Positions 34,785 through 44,385 of a stretch of 64,000 nucleotides of DNA are shown here, piece by piece. Each line of letters begins with the position of its first letter. Position 1 is the first letter of the stretch. Both the position numbers and the translations under genes were made by a program. The stretch spans positions 930,001-994,000 of the forward strand of contig NZ_AP019655.1 in NCBI RefSeq assembly GCF_009938205.1, given 5' to 3'. Origin of the DNA: Vibrio panuliri (GTDB lineage: Bacteria > Pseudomonadota > Gammaproteobacteria > Enterobacterales > Vibrionaceae). Below the pieces are notes generated by a model, which saw only the letters and a program-made list of their open reading frames with translations, did no database searches and was not told the DNA's origin.

Positions 34785-36293
34785 CTACTCCTTAACTTGG
34801 CGGATCACGTCGATAACGGATCCATCTCGATAGCGAACAAACCCGACAACCTTGTCATGGTATTGGATCTCGCGAGGCTCACCTGTCAGTAACACCGCTC
34901 GTTGCTGCAACTCTTCAATCGTCAACAATGGCACGCCGGCTTTTTGCAGACGAAGAATAACGTCCTCTCGATTCGGGTTAACCGCGATTCCGTGATCTGT
35001 CACCAACACATCAATTTGTGTTCCTGCTGTTACGATGTTCAAAACAGAATCAACCACCGTTGGGATACGTCCGCGCACTAACGGAGCTACGATAATAGTT
35101 AGGTTCGCTGAAGCTGCGGTATCACTGTGTCCGCCAGATGCTCCGCGAATTACCCCATCGGAGCCGGTAATCACGTTTACGTTGAAGTCCGTATCAATTT
35201 CCAGCGCGCTTAGAATCACCACATCGAGCTTTTCTACTGCCGCGCCTTTTGATGCAGGATTCGCATATTGGTTGGCGGAGATTTCTATATGAGCAGAGTT
35301 TCTCGCCATAGACTCAGCGGCACTCGCGTCAAATGATTGCACATCCAATAAGGTTTTAATCAACCCTTTTTCGTGCAAGTCCACCATGGTAGATGTGATG
35401 CCACCAAGCGCAAAACTGGCGGTAATATCATTGGCAATCATCTTTTCTTCCAAAAAGCGGGTAACCGCCAAGGACGCACCACCAGAGCCTGTTTGCATTG
35501 AGAAGCCATCATAAAAATACCCTGAGTTCTCAATCACCTCTGCCGCTTTACGGGCGATTAATAACTCTCGCGGATTGCTGGTCATTCTGGTCGCTCCGCC
35601 ACCAATTTTGGATGCGTCCCCCACACTCTCTACTTTCACAATCGCATCAACATTGTCTTGTGCTATTGAAGCGGGTTGATTAGGGAAGGCCACGAGCTCT
35701 TCGGTCAGTAACACCGTGTAGTTAGCATATTGCGCATCTATTTGTGCATAGCCAAGAGAACCGCATTTCGCTTTACCACTCACCGCATTGGCATTGCCAA
35801 ACTCATCACTGGTGGAAACACCAAGGAAGGCAACGTCGATGCTCACTTCGCCACTTTCGACCAAATGTACGCGGCCTCCATGGGAGTGGATATGGACAGG
35901 CTCTTCCATCAGTCCGCGAGAGATTTCTTCTGCTAACTCGCCACGCATACCCGAGGTATAGATTTTCCTAACCACGCCATTTTTGATGTGTTCCACCAAC
36001 GGAGCATGAACATCAGAAAGTGAGCTAGATGCCAATGTCAGCCCTTTAAAACCCATATCGGCAATTACTTGCATCACAAGGTTTACTACCTTATCGCCCC
36101 CGCGAAAAGAGTGGTGAAATGAAATGGTCATCCCATCTTGCAAACCGCTGTTATTAATCGCTTCTTCGATGGACTGACATACCTTACGCATCTTTCTTTC
36201 AGCGCCCATGCTCAGTTGAGGTGCCAAACCATAAGGTCCTGAGTAAGGTTGAATGTTGTACCGAGTGAGAAGTTCAAGATTTATGTTTTTCAT
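34785..36293 (-). CDS. citF: Citrate lyase alpha subunit (citrate:acetyl-ACP transferase)
   Basis: 502 residues, the family length. Gly-rich CoA-transferase-like segments TSGMRGELAEEIS, GKAKCGSLGYAQIDAQ and QTGSGGASLAV are present. It exchanges the acetyl group on CitD for citrate to form citryl-ACP. Sits between citE (9-base gap) and citX (3-base gap). Confidence 0.95.
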   Translation of the reverse strand: MKNINLELLTRYNIQPYSGPYGLAPQLSMGAERKMRKVCQSIEEAINNSGLQDGMTISFHHSFRGGDKVVNLVMQVIADMGFKGLTLASSSLSDVHAPLVEHIKNGVVRKIYTSGMRGELAEEISRGLMEEPVHIHSHGGRVHLVESGEVSIDVAFLGVSTSDEFGNANAVSGKAKCGSLGYAQIDAQYANYTVLLTEELVAFPNQPASIAQDNVDAIVKVESVGDASKIGGGATRMTSNPRELLIARKAAEVIENSGYFYDGFSMQTGSGGASLAVTRFLEEKMIANDITASFALGGITSTMVDLHEKGLIKTLLDVQSFDASAAESMARNSAHIEISANQYANPASKGAAVEKLDVVILSALEIDTDFNVNVITGSDGVIRGASGGHSDTAASANLTIIVAPLVRGRIPTVVDSVLNIVTAGTQIDVLVTDHGIAVNPNREDVILRLQKAGVPLLTIEELQQRAVLLTGEPREIQYHDKVVGFVRYRDGSVIDVIRQVKE

Positions 36294-36302
36294 ACCACTG
36301 CC

Positions 36303-37181
36303 TTAACGTTTAATACCTGACTTCGCACGCTCGAGAGTCAATCGCGCACGCTCAATAATTGGGCCATCAACCATTTTCCCGTTGAGTGAAACCACACCCG
36401 TGCCCTGTCGTTCCCCTTCTTCTGCCGCTTCAATCACCGCGATCGCGTGATCAACATCCGCTTGGGAAGGGGCAAATACGTTGTGGAGGAGTTCAATCTG
36501 TCGAGGGTTAATCAAAGACTTACCATCAAAACCCAAACCATGAATCAACTGTGCTTCTTGTAAAAAGCCCTCTTCATTCGCCGAGTCTGAGTAGACGGTA
36601 TCGAATGCCATAATGCCTGCTGCACGAGCAGCTTGAAGGATAGAGCAACGCGCGAACAGCAGTTCAATTCCTTCCGGCGAACGTTGCGTACGCAAATCGC
36701 GCACGTAATCTTCAGCGCCGAGTGCTATACCGATTAAGCGCGAAGAACCATTTGCGATCGCAACCGCGTTGTTGATCCCCATTGCAGACTCAATTGCCGC
36801 TAGCATTTTGGTGCTGCCTAATTCGCGGCCAAACTCCATTTCCGCATGCTCGATCATCATTTCCATATCGACTACATCTTGTAAGGTGTCGGTTTTGGCT
36901 AAACGGATAACATTGACTCCCGCTTTGACCATCGCCATCACGTCTGCTCGTCCGTATTCAGTCTCTAACGAGTTCACGCGCACAACCGTTTCGATATTGT
37001 CGTAGAATGGATGCTGTAGCGCGTTGTAAACCAACATTCGCGCAGTATCTTTTTCACGTACAGAGACCGAATCTTCTAAATCAAACATGATGGCATCTGC
37101 ATCATAGATAAATGAGGTGCTCAACATTGCCGCATTGGAACCTGGCACAAACAGCATACTGCGTCTTAGTTTTTGGCTCAT
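36303..37181 (-). CDS. citE: Citrate lyase beta subunit (citryl-ACP lyase)
   Basis: 292 residues. MLFVPGSNAAM, DLEDSVSVREKD, VVRVNSLE, AIESAMGINNA and IALGAEDYVRDL are the HpcH/CitE blocks with Arg, Glu and Asp for Mg2+ and substrate. It cleaves citryl-ACP to oxaloacetate and acetyl-ACP. The ATG at 37181 overlaps the citD stop (ATGA) and has a G-rich ribosome site; the frame is open nine codons further upstream. Confidence 0.95.
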   Translation of the reverse strand: MSQKLRRSMLFVPGSNAAMLSTSFIYDADAIMFDLEDSVSVREKDTARMLVYNALQHPFYDNIETVVRVNSLETEYGRADVMAMVKAGVNVIRLAKTDTLQDVVDMEMMIEHAEMEFGRELGSTKMLAAIESAMGINNAVAIANGSSRLIGIALGAEDYVRDLRTQRSPEGIELLFARCSILQAARAAGIMAFDTVYSDSANEEGFLQEAQLIHGLGFDGKSLINPRQIELLHNVFAPSQADVDHAIAVIEAAEEGERQGTGVVSLNGKMVDGPIIERARLTLERAKSGIKR

Positions 37182-37480
37182 ATCGCCCCCCATACGATCT
37201 GATGACAATCTGCGCCCTTAGCCGCTCGCATAACAGCGGCTTGTACACGCGCACGAATAACACAATCCAGTGCACCTTTATCATTGACTGATAAACGCAC
37301 TGATCCGACACCAAGCTCGTCTAATGTAGACATAACGGTCTGACGTATCGCAGGCTCAAACTGCTTCTCAACCGAACTAGTGATCTCTATTTCAATAGAG
37401 CCCTCGGGCGCTGGAACCACTTCGACTAGCAAGTCGCTAGACTCCAAGGTGCCAGCGTATGAGCGCTGAAATATTTCCAT
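37178..37480 (-). CDS. citD: Citrate lyase acyl carrier protein (gamma subunit)
   Basis: 100 residues. Ser14 in AGTLESSD is the residue that carries the phosphoribosyl-dephospho-CoA group in Klebsiella CitD and is conserved here. First gene of the citDEFXG operon, with AAGGA before the ATG; its leader contains the stem AAGTGG-TAAA-CCACTT (37525-37540). CitC, usually next to citD, is 7 kb away here. Confidence 0.94.
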   Translation of the reverse strand: MEIFQRSYAGTLESSDLLVEVVPAPEGSIEIEITSSVEKQFEPAIRQTVMSTLDELGVGSVRLSVNDKGALDCVIRARVQAAVMRAAKGADCHQIVWGAI

Positions 37481-37654
37481 AATGGGTCCTTAGGGTACGT
37501 TTTAATTAGAGTAATCTTTACATCAAGTGGTAAACCACTTTTGCTTGATAAACATTGTCTTAGAACTGAAGGACGGGTTGCTGGACTGCGCTCATATTTC
37601 GCAGTAGGGTAAAGTCAATTTATGTTTTAAATGAACTTAATTTCTATCGACGAA
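37481..37654 (-). promoter_or_regulatory. Promoter region of citDEFXG
   Basis: Between citD and the citAB terminator. A small perfect hairpin AAGTGG-TAAA-CCACTT (37525-37540) lies 45-60 bases before citD, flanked by TCAAG/CTTGA so that the dyad may extend. AT-rich runs at 37615-37650 are likely to hold the CitB-dependent promoter, but no boxes can be named confidently. Confidence 0.4.
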
Positions 37655-37690
37655 AACAAAAAAGCCCTCACTAGAAAGCAAGGGCTAAAA
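37655..37690 (-). terminator. Terminator of citAB
   Basis: On the minus strand AGCCCT / AGGGCT enclose 12 bases and are followed by six T. It lies just after the citB stop and separates citAB from citDEFXG. Confidence 0.8.
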
Positions 37691-37708
37691 GGTTAACTAA
37701 GGGGGATA

Positions 37709-38395
37709 TTAGTTTCGAACATAGACGCGCTCAGGTCGCCCTACCCGCCCATGTTCATTCTCAACCGATAAAAAACCACTAGCAGAACAGTACTCTAAGT
37801 AACGGCGAGCCGTTGTCTTGCTGATCCCTACCGCACCACCTAGCGTTTCCGCGGTAAACTTAATGCCTAAGTTCTCATTGAATACTTGTTTAATTTTATC
37901 TAACGTGAGTTCTCCAATACCCTTGGGTAATCGACTTGAACTTTTATCACGCGCTTGCATGTTGAACAAATCGTCAACATGCCTCTGGCTGATGTTGTCA
38001 AACGCTTTGATGGCACAGTTGTATTTTAAATAACGATTTAGCGTTTCTTGCAGGCGTTCATAAGAGATTGGCTTTAGAAGGTAATCAAAACAGCCGCACT
38101 GAAGCGCTTCTTTTACTGTGTCCATCTCACTAGACGCTGTCACAAGGATCACGTCTGGTTGAGTCGATTTTTTGTCTGCGATAATCTCACGCAACAGATC
38201 CACACCTCGACCATCAGGTAGGTAGTTGTCGAGAATAATCAGTTTGGGTTTATGAATACGAATCATCGTACGTGCCATCGCTAAATCTGAAGCAATCCCA
38301 ACTGGATTAAACCTCACGGTTTGACGAAAAAACTGTGCGTGTAACTCAGCGATTCCCACTTCGTCTTCAACAATTAGTACATCAATTAAGTTCAT
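37709..38395 (-). CDS. citB: Response regulator CitB (DpiA family)
   Basis: 228 residues. Receiver domain with Asp-Glu at 10-11 and phospho-acceptor Asp56 (LIILDNYLP), then a C-terminal helix-turn-helix (AETLGGAVGISKTTARRYLEYC) of the CitB/DcuR type. The ATG at 38395 lies within the end of citA (14-base overlap); the frame extends further upstream but that would lie inside citA. It would activate the citrate genes on both sides when phosphorylated by CitA under anoxic conditions with citrate. Confidence 0.92.
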   Translation of the reverse strand: MNLIDVLIVEDEVGIAELHAQFFRQTVRFNPVGIASDLAMARTMIRIHKPKLIILDNYLPDGRGVDLLREIIADKKSTQPDVILVTASSEMDTVKEALQCGCFDYLLKPISYERLQETLNRYLKYNCAIKAFDNISQRHVDDLFNMQARDKSSSRLPKGIGELTLDKIKQVFNENLGIKFTAETLGGAVGISKTTARRYLEYCSASGFLSVENEHGRVGRPERVYVRN

Positions 38396-40028
38396 GATTC
38401 TGTGCCTTATTTGGAATGAATATTGAGAATGTTGTCCCCTTTGGTTCAGCATCGTCGACTAAAATCACGCCACCAGCATTCGTCACGTACCGTTGAATCA
38501 AGTACAAACCAATCCCATGGCCTTCATTATCGCCTTTACTTGTCACCCCTCGGCTAAAGATAGTGCTCGCAATTTCATCCGAAATTCCACAACCGTTGTC
38601 TGAAATTTCAATGACTAAGTCATCACCGGCATCGGTAATAAGTACTGTGACTACCTTATTGCTTTCCGGGTTTTTTAGCGTCGCTTCGAACGCATTATCA
38701 ATCAAGTTCCCTATGATTGCTGATAGGTCGATCGATTCAATTGGCGCGTTAACCTGCATTAACTGGCAGGTTGGGTCAAATTGAAGATCAATACCCAACT
38801 CTCTCGCTCTGGAATATTTACCAAGCAGTATGCCTGCTACTTTTTTAAGCAATATTCGAGAGGTAATAAAGTCAATTAATTGTTGCTTTTTATTATTTTC
38901 GCTATTGATAATTTCAAGTGCTGATTTATATTCCCCTATTTCAATCAAACCACTAATAGTTGATAATTTATTTGCATGCTCATGGCGCATAACACGCAAA
39001 TTTTCTGTGTACTGCTTAATTTGCGTCAGTTCTGCTGTAAGCGAATTAATATCATTTTTCGCACGAAAACTAATCACCCAACCAATTAAATTTTCATCAT
39101 CATAAATAGCAACTCTACTTGCAATGACAGTCTTGCCGTTGAGAATGATTATTTCGTCCTTTAAGTTATCTTCATAAGGGGTTTTAAAGAAAAACTGATA
39201 GTTGGTTATAAACTCAAGGACTGAATTGTTTTTTAGCGAGTCAAAATGTTGGTCTATGCCTAATATTTGAACAGCACTGCGGTTAACTGCAAGGGTTTTT
39301 CCTTGCTTATCTATCGCGATAACACCTTCATAAACAGAGCTTAAGATCGACTCTTGTAAATGTAGAGCTAGTGCAATTTCGGACGGCTCCATTCCATTCA
39401 TTTTTTTCTTGATGTGTTTGGAAAACAACCACGCGCCAATCAAGGTGAGAATGAGTGTCACCAGCAGTTCATAGACAAGCGGTTTAAAGTATAAAACAAC
39501 CCACTGATCGAAACGATTAAGCAGGTACCCTACCGAAACAACCCCTATCGTGTTGCCATCAAAATCAATAATTGGTGTTTTTCCTCTGACACCATAACCC
39601 AGGCTTCCTTCACGAATGGAGACATAAGACTCACCGCGCTGTAAAGCTCCAGCATTATCTCCCCCCTGCATGGGTAATCCGATTTTATCTTTATCAGGGT
39701 GAGAAAGCCGCACACCGACTTCATCGCCAATTACAATAAAACTTGCATCAGATATTTTGTGTAATCTATCTGTAACTCGTTCAATAGCGGCAATATTCTT
39801 GATTCTAACTTCTTGAATTAATTCTGGATCGCTCGCAATTTCTTGGGCTTGAATTAATGCTCTTGTTCCGACTTGGTCTTCTAAAGTATCCAGTAAAGTT
39901 CTATGAAAATTAGTTGTTACAAATGTTAATTGAATGAACATTAGCCCAAAAATTAACATAAAAACTCTTCTGCTAAATGATAGACCACCGTTATATTTAT
40001 GAAGTAGCTTCACAGCAGTCGACTTCAT
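38382..40028 (-). CDS. citA: Sensor histidine kinase CitA (DpiB family)
   Basis: 548 residues. Helix at 22-40, a periplasmic Cache/PAS sensor (about 42-175) with RLSHPDKDKIG and GSLGYGVRGKTPI, where the citrate-binding Arg/Lys/His of CitA lie, a second helix at 183-203, a cytoplasmic PAS (about 220-325), the unusual H box RHEHANKLSTISGL with His349, and a HATPase domain ending GHGIGLYLIQRYV. Senses external citrate. Transcribed with citB, downstream of the oadGAB terminator. A neighbouring TctCBA uptake system makes citrate the likely ligand. Confidence 0.92.
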   Translation of the reverse strand: MKSTAVKLLHKYNGGLSFSRRVFMLIFGLMFIQLTFVTTNFHRTLLDTLEDQVGTRALIQAQEIASDPELIQEVRIKNIAAIERVTDRLHKISDASFIVIGDEVGVRLSHPDKDKIGLPMQGGDNAGALQRGESYVSIREGSLGYGVRGKTPIIDFDGNTIGVVSVGYLLNRFDQWVVLYFKPLVYELLVTLILTLIGAWLFSKHIKKKMNGMEPSEIALALHLQESILSSVYEGVIAIDKQGKTLAVNRSAVQILGIDQHFDSLKNNSVLEFITNYQFFFKTPYEDNLKDEIIILNGKTVIASRVAIYDDENLIGWVISFRAKNDINSLTAELTQIKQYTENLRVMRHEHANKLSTISGLIEIGEYKSALEIINSENNKKQQLIDFITSRILLKKVAGILLGKYSRARELGIDLQFDPTCQLMQVNAPIESIDLSAIIGNLIDNAFEATLKNPESNKVVTVLITDAGDDLVIEISDNGCGISDEIASTIFSRGVTSKGDNEGHGIGLYLIQRYVTNAGGVILVDDAEPKGTTFSIFIPNKAQNHELN

Positions 40029-40091
40029 ATTAAATCCTTTTATCTAAACCACAAAAAATATCATTATAGATATTTTGTAACAGATATTAAT

Positions 40092-40122
40092 AAAAAGGAA
40101 GATAGCAAGATCTTCCTTTTTA
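40092..40122 (-). terminator. Terminator of oadGAB
   Basis: AAAAAGGAAGAT / ATCTTCCTTTTT with a short loop, T run on the minus strand, starting about nine bases after oadB. Confidence 0.85.
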
Positions 40123-40130
40123 TAATTTTA

Positions 40131-41435
40131 TTAGCTACCGATCACATACTTGATCATTACACCAGCAGCGACGGCAGAACCTATTACGCCCGCTACGTTT
40201 GGTCCCATAGCATGCATTAATAAGAAGTTACCACTGTTCGCTTCCAGACCCACTTTGTTTGATACCCTAGCGGCCATCGGTACAGCAGAAACCCCAGCCG
40301 AACCAATCAATGGATTAACCTTTTCTTTGCAAACTATGTTCATCAACTTCGCCATGACAATACCCATCGCCGTACCAACACAGAAAGCAACGATACCTAA
40401 CGCTAAAATGCCAAGAGTCTGAGGTTGTAAAAACTTATCTGCCATCAGCTTCGAGCCAACCGATAGACCAAGGAATATCGTCACGATGTTGATCAGTGCG
40501 TTTTGTGCCGTATCACTCAATCGTTCTACCACGCCACACTCACGCATTAAGTTGCCGAAGCAGAACATACCCAATAGTGGCGTTGCGGATGGCAATAACA
40601 TCGCAATTAAGATCAATAACATCAGCGGGAAGCAGATCTTCTCAACCTTACTCACATTGCGTAGCTGCGTCATTGAGATCTGACGTTCTGCGTCTGATGT
40701 TAGCGCTTTCATAATAGGCGGCTGGATCATTGGAACCAATGCCATATATGAGTATGCAGCAACAGCGATGGCACCCAGTAACTCCGGAGCCAACATGCTT
40801 GATACATAGATTGCGGTTGGACCATCAGCACCACCAATGATGCCAATCGCAGCGGCTTGAGCAACGCTAAAGTCCATGATACCCAGTTGACTTAGCCCTA
40901 ATGCTCCCAATACGGTTGCAAAAATACCAAACTGAGCAGCTGCACCCAATAAGAGTGTTTTCGGGTTAGCGAGCAATGGACCAAAATCGGTCATCGCACC
41001 TACCCCCATAAAAATCACTAACGGGCCGACGCCAGAAGCAATCGCAACACTGTAGAATGTATACAGCATACCGTCACTGAAATTATATTGCTCTGCCAGC
41101 AAATGCAGCTGCATCTTTTCTGTTGGCGTCGCCATTTCATAGGCATGCTTGAGATTCTCCAGTCCAAAATCGGTAGTCCCTAAGATAGAACCAAACGCTT
41201 GTAGTACATCTTGCTTACCACTGTACATCGCAGCTTCTACAGCATTGATCGCTAAGTTTGCATCAGGCAAGTTCGCCAAGATGCCACCAAGCCCGATTGG
41301 AACTAACAATAATGGCTCGAACTTTTTAACGATCGCCAAGTAGAGCAAAATAAGCCCGATAACGATCATGATCGCCTGACCGAATTGCAGATGAAGGAAC
41401 CCAAAGTCGTTAATTAATGCTAATACGCTTTCCAT
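40131..41435 (-). CDS. oadB: Oxaloacetate decarboxylase beta subunit (Na+ pump)
   Basis: 434 residues with about nine membrane helices. IGGADGPTAIYVSS with the essential Asp, and GSAGVSAVPMAARVS and NFLLMHAMGPNVAGVIGSA are hallmark blocks of the OadB/GcdB/MmdB family. It decarboxylates carboxybiotin and exports Na+. Last gene of oadGAB, nine bases after oadA. Confidence 0.95.
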   Translation of the reverse strand: MESVLALINDFGFLHLQFGQAIMIVIGLILLYLAIVKKFEPLLLVPIGLGGILANLPDANLAINAVEAAMYSGKQDVLQAFGSILGTTDFGLENLKHAYEMATPTEKMQLHLLAEQYNFSDGMLYTFYSVAIASGVGPLVIFMGVGAMTDFGPLLANPKTLLLGAAAQFGIFATVLGALGLSQLGIMDFSVAQAAAIGIIGGADGPTAIYVSSMLAPELLGAIAVAAYSYMALVPMIQPPIMKALTSDAERQISMTQLRNVSKVEKICFPLMLLILIAMLLPSATPLLGMFCFGNLMRECGVVERLSDTAQNALINIVTIFLGLSVGSKLMADKFLQPQTLGILALGIVAFCVGTAMGIVMAKLMNIVCKEKVNPLIGSAGVSAVPMAARVSNKVGLEANSGNFLLMHAMGPNVAGVIGSAVAAGVMIKYVIGS

Positions 41436-41444
41436 ACCACCACC

Positions 41445-43232
41445 TTACGCAAGGCTTAGTAGTTGGTCGCCAACTTGCACCGCATCCCCTTCAGAGACAG
41501 ATACATCATCAACAATACCATCACGTTGAGCGCGAACTTCAGTTTCCATTTTCATCGCTTCAAGAATCAATAACACCTGATCTTTTTTCACTTCATCACC
41601 AGGTTTGACATTCACTTTCCAAATGTTACCTGCAAGTGGTGCTGGCATTGGCTCCGCGTTTCCTGATGAAGCAACTGGTCTTGCCGCGGGTGCCGCTGCG
41701 GTTTGAGGCGCGGCAGCAAGGACTTCAGGATCCGCCCCTTCATTCACTTTTACGATATAGGCTTGATTGTTCACGTTTACTGTATAAACGCCGCTCTCTG
41801 TCCCGGTATTTGGTGACGCTTTCGCTTGTACTTTTTCGCTCGGCACTGGTTCAAATGCGTCTGGGTTGTGGCGGTTCTCCAAGAACTTCCAACCAACTTG
41901 TTCAAATAGTGCAACGGTGAGCACGTCATCAATGATCTCTTCGCTCAGAGAAATATCGTTTTGCTTCGCTTTCTCCTGTACTTCTAGCGTGAGAGACTCA
42001 ATTTCAGGCTCAATCAGGTCGGCTGGTCGACAGGTAATAGCCGACTCTCCTTCCAGCACACGAGTTTGAAGTTCGCTGTTAACTGGCGCAGGCGTTTGGC
42101 CATACTCACCTTTTAATACACCCGCGGTTTCTTTACTGATGGTTTTGTAGCGTTCACCCATCATCACATTGATCACCGCCTGTGTACCCACGATTTGCGA
42201 GGTTGGTGTCACCAACGGGATGTATCCCAAGTCTTCACGGACTTTTGGAATTTCCTCAAGCACTTGGTCAAGCTTGTCCATCGCATTTTGTTGCTTAAGT
42301 TGGCTCTCCATATTGGTCAGCATTCCGCCGGGAACCTGAGCGACCAAAATACGCGAATCAATACCCTTAAGTTGCCCTTCAAAATCCGCATATTTCTTGC
42401 GAACTTCACGGAAGTAAGCCGCGATACTCTCAAGCTTACCGATGTCTAAACCTGTATCACGCTCTGTGCCCTTAAGCGCAGCGACGATCGACTCTGTCGC
42501 AGGGTGACCGTAGGTCCCACTCATGGATGAAATTGCCGTATCAACGCGATCAACACCCGCTTCAATCGCTTTTAGTAAGGTCATATCTGCCAAACCAGCA
42601 GTTGAATGGCAATGAAGATGCAATTCGACATCGAGCTGCTTTTTCAAAGTCGAAACAAGTTCACCCGCTTCATAAGGTGTCATGACTCCCGCCATATCCT
42701 TAATTGCAATTGAATCGACACCCATTTCAACCAACTGCTCGGCAACATCGACCCAAGATTGCATGGTGTGTACAGGGCTAGTAGTATAGCAAATCGTACC
42801 TTGCGCATGGGCGCCTTGCTTTTTCACTGCTTCAATCGCGCGTTGTAAGTTACGCGGGTCATTCAAAGCGTCAAACACTCGAAATACATCCATACCATTG
42901 GCCACGGCACGTTCGACAAACTTGTCGACCACATCATCGGCATAGTGGCGGTAACCCAAAATATTCTGGCCACGGAATAGCATTTGTTGCTTGGTATTTG
43001 GCATTGCTTTTTTTAGTTCGCGTAAGCGAAGCCATGGATCTTCACCTAAGAAGCGTATGCATGAGTCAAACGTGGCACCGCCCCAACTTTCAAGTGACCA
43101 GTACCCGATTTGGTCAAGTTCTGCGGCAATTGGCAACATATCGTCTAAACGCAGACGAGTAGCGAATAGAGATTGGTGTGCGTCACGCAATACAACGTCA
43201 GTGATGCCAAGTGGCTTTACTACTTCAGACAT
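41445..43232 (-). CDS. oadA: Oxaloacetate decarboxylase alpha subunit
   Basis: 595 residues. The carboxyltransferase TIM barrel starts VVLRDAHQSLFATR and has the metal-site HLHCHSTAG; the conserved domain follows; a Pro/Ala-rich hinge (about 500-520) leads to a biotinyl domain whose Lys561 lies in EAMKMET. It moves CO2 from oxaloacetate to biotin. Between oadG and oadB in one operon, 13 and 9 bases apart. Confidence 0.96.
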   Translation of the reverse strand: MSEVVKPLGITDVVLRDAHQSLFATRLRLDDMLPIAAELDQIGYWSLESWGGATFDSCIRFLGEDPWLRLRELKKAMPNTKQQMLFRGQNILGYRHYADDVVDKFVERAVANGMDVFRVFDALNDPRNLQRAIEAVKKQGAHAQGTICYTTSPVHTMQSWVDVAEQLVEMGVDSIAIKDMAGVMTPYEAGELVSTLKKQLDVELHLHCHSTAGLADMTLLKAIEAGVDRVDTAISSMSGTYGHPATESIVAALKGTERDTGLDIGKLESIAAYFREVRKKYADFEGQLKGIDSRILVAQVPGGMLTNMESQLKQQNAMDKLDQVLEEIPKVREDLGYIPLVTPTSQIVGTQAVINVMMGERYKTISKETAGVLKGEYGQTPAPVNSELQTRVLEGESAITCRPADLIEPEIESLTLEVQEKAKQNDISLSEEIIDDVLTVALFEQVGWKFLENRHNPDAFEPVPSEKVQAKASPNTGTESGVYTVNVNNQAYIVKVNEGADPEVLAAAPQTAAAPAARPVASSGNAEPMPAPLAGNIWKVNVKPGDEVKKDQVLLILEAMKMETEVRAQRDGIVDDVSVSEGDAVQVGDQLLSLA

Positions 43233-43245
43233 TTGCTTCTCCTAA

Positions 43246-43494
43246 TTAAACACTATTTGTTTTGAGCTTATTGTGGTGATGAATAGCAGCAGTGATCGCT
43301 GCAATGGTAGTGTCGTCAGATGAGGAGGAGCGCTCCGGTACTGCCGAGCTTTCTATTGGCTTTGGGACAACGAGAGCCGCTGCTTTTGCAAGCAGGTTGA
43401 TCGCTACCACCATTAAGCAGAGAAAAAAGAAGACGAAACTCATGCCAAGCGCCATGAGTGTAAAGCCTTCATAAATGATTGGTTGTTGGCTCAT
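43246..43494 (-). CDS. oadG: Oxaloacetate decarboxylase gamma subunit
   Basis: 82 residues, one membrane helix (about 15-38: ALGMSFVFFFLCLMVVAINLL), then a hydrophilic tail with HHHNK near the C-terminus that fits the zinc-binding end of OadG. It anchors the alpha and beta subunits and helps biotin decarboxylation. First gene of oadGAB and divergent from the second CitX-like gene. Confidence 0.9.
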   Translation of the reverse strand: MSQQPIIYEGFTLMALGMSFVFFFLCLMVVAINLLAKAAALVVPKPIESSAVPERSSSSDDTTIAAITAAIHHHNKLKTNSV

Positions 43495-43677
43495 TGGAAA
43501 TACCCATATTTTTAGAGTAGAGCCATTCTAGTGGGCGCTCGTCTAGGACATCGTGAGGAGTATCATCGTAATTGCCCCACTTAATGCGCATAAATGGTGT
43601 TAAAAACTTTTATTCCCTAGTTAAAGGACGTTGACCTTTCGCGGCTAAGTTTTGTCCGAAATAAGTGCATTTTAATC

Positions 43678-44319
43678 ATGCTGCGAGGTCACTACGCCTC
43701 CATACATTTGCGCCATTTAGACCATTTAAAACTCTGCGCTCAAGTAAAAATACCGCTCGGTTCAATTTCATACGTAAACACTCTTTTTAAGTTAAAGCTT
43801 CAGCCATTCAACAGAGAGGAAGAGATATTGGACTCGGTCAGCCCACATGAACAATACCATGCACAGCGTGAGAAATTCCTAAGCCACTATCGACTACCGA
43901 TTGTGACGTTAAAACTTAACCTACCGAATGAACTCAACCACAAAGGATTTGCCCAATCTCTTTTTGAGTCAGCACTCAACGCTTTTGAACAGAAGTTAAA
44001 CGAAAGCAATATTCAAATTGCCGACAAAAAGCTTTTCCCCAATGCGAGTCACCAAGCCATGTTTTCTGTTCAATTTCATTCAATCACTTTGCTTAAAAAA
44101 CTGATGATGCAACTTGAAAGGGATCACCCTTGGGGGGCGCTGTTTAATTTTGACGTCACATCAGAGCAAGGGGAAACATTGTCACGTCGTTCCGCTTACA
44201 TGCAACCAAGACGTTGTATTATTTGCTCAGAGCCGATGCAAACGTGCATTGCGACTAAGCGCCATACCGTAACGGAGGTCGAACAGGCGGTTGTGAAACT
44301 GATGGCGATGGGCGATTAG
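43678..44319 (+). CDS. Second, diverged CitX-like protein
   Basis: 213 residues from ATG 43678, or 163 from TTG 43828. The C-terminal part HPWGALFNFDV, GETLSRRSAYMQPRRCIIC and TCIATKRHT aligns with CitX (HPLGRLFDID, SR, RRCLLC, VCARSRVH), and QREKFLSHYRLPIVTLKLN aligns with its N-terminal QREW...LPLVSF. TTG 43828 has a strong AGGAAGAG seven bases upstream, while 43678 has none; CitX homology begins shortly before 43828, so the start is open. It is on the opposite strand from all other cit genes, between oadG and citC. It may be a second holo-ACP synthase, or act on another protein. Confidence 0.78.
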   Translation: MLRGHYASIHLRHLDHLKLCAQVKIPLGSISYVNTLFKLKLQPFNREEEILDSVSPHEQYHAQREKFLSHYRLPIVTLKLNLPNELNHKGFAQSLFESALNAFEQKLNESNIQIADKKLFPNASHQAMFSVQFHSITLLKKLMMQLERDHPWGALFNFDVTSEQGETLSRRSAYMQPRRCIICSEPMQTCIATKRHTVTEVEQAVVKLMAMGD

Positions 44320-44330
44320 CCTCTCTGATT

Positions 44331-44357
44331 AAAAAAAGCGCTAGTTTAACTAGCGCT
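44331..44357 (-). terminator. Terminator of citC
   Basis: Perfect stem AGCGCTAG / CTAGCGCT with a 5-base loop; on the minus strand it is followed by seven or more T. It also lies just after the CitX-like gene on the other strand, where no T run follows. Confidence 0.8.
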
Positions 44358-44385
44358 CCTACCTTTAAGAATCATTAGGTAACTT

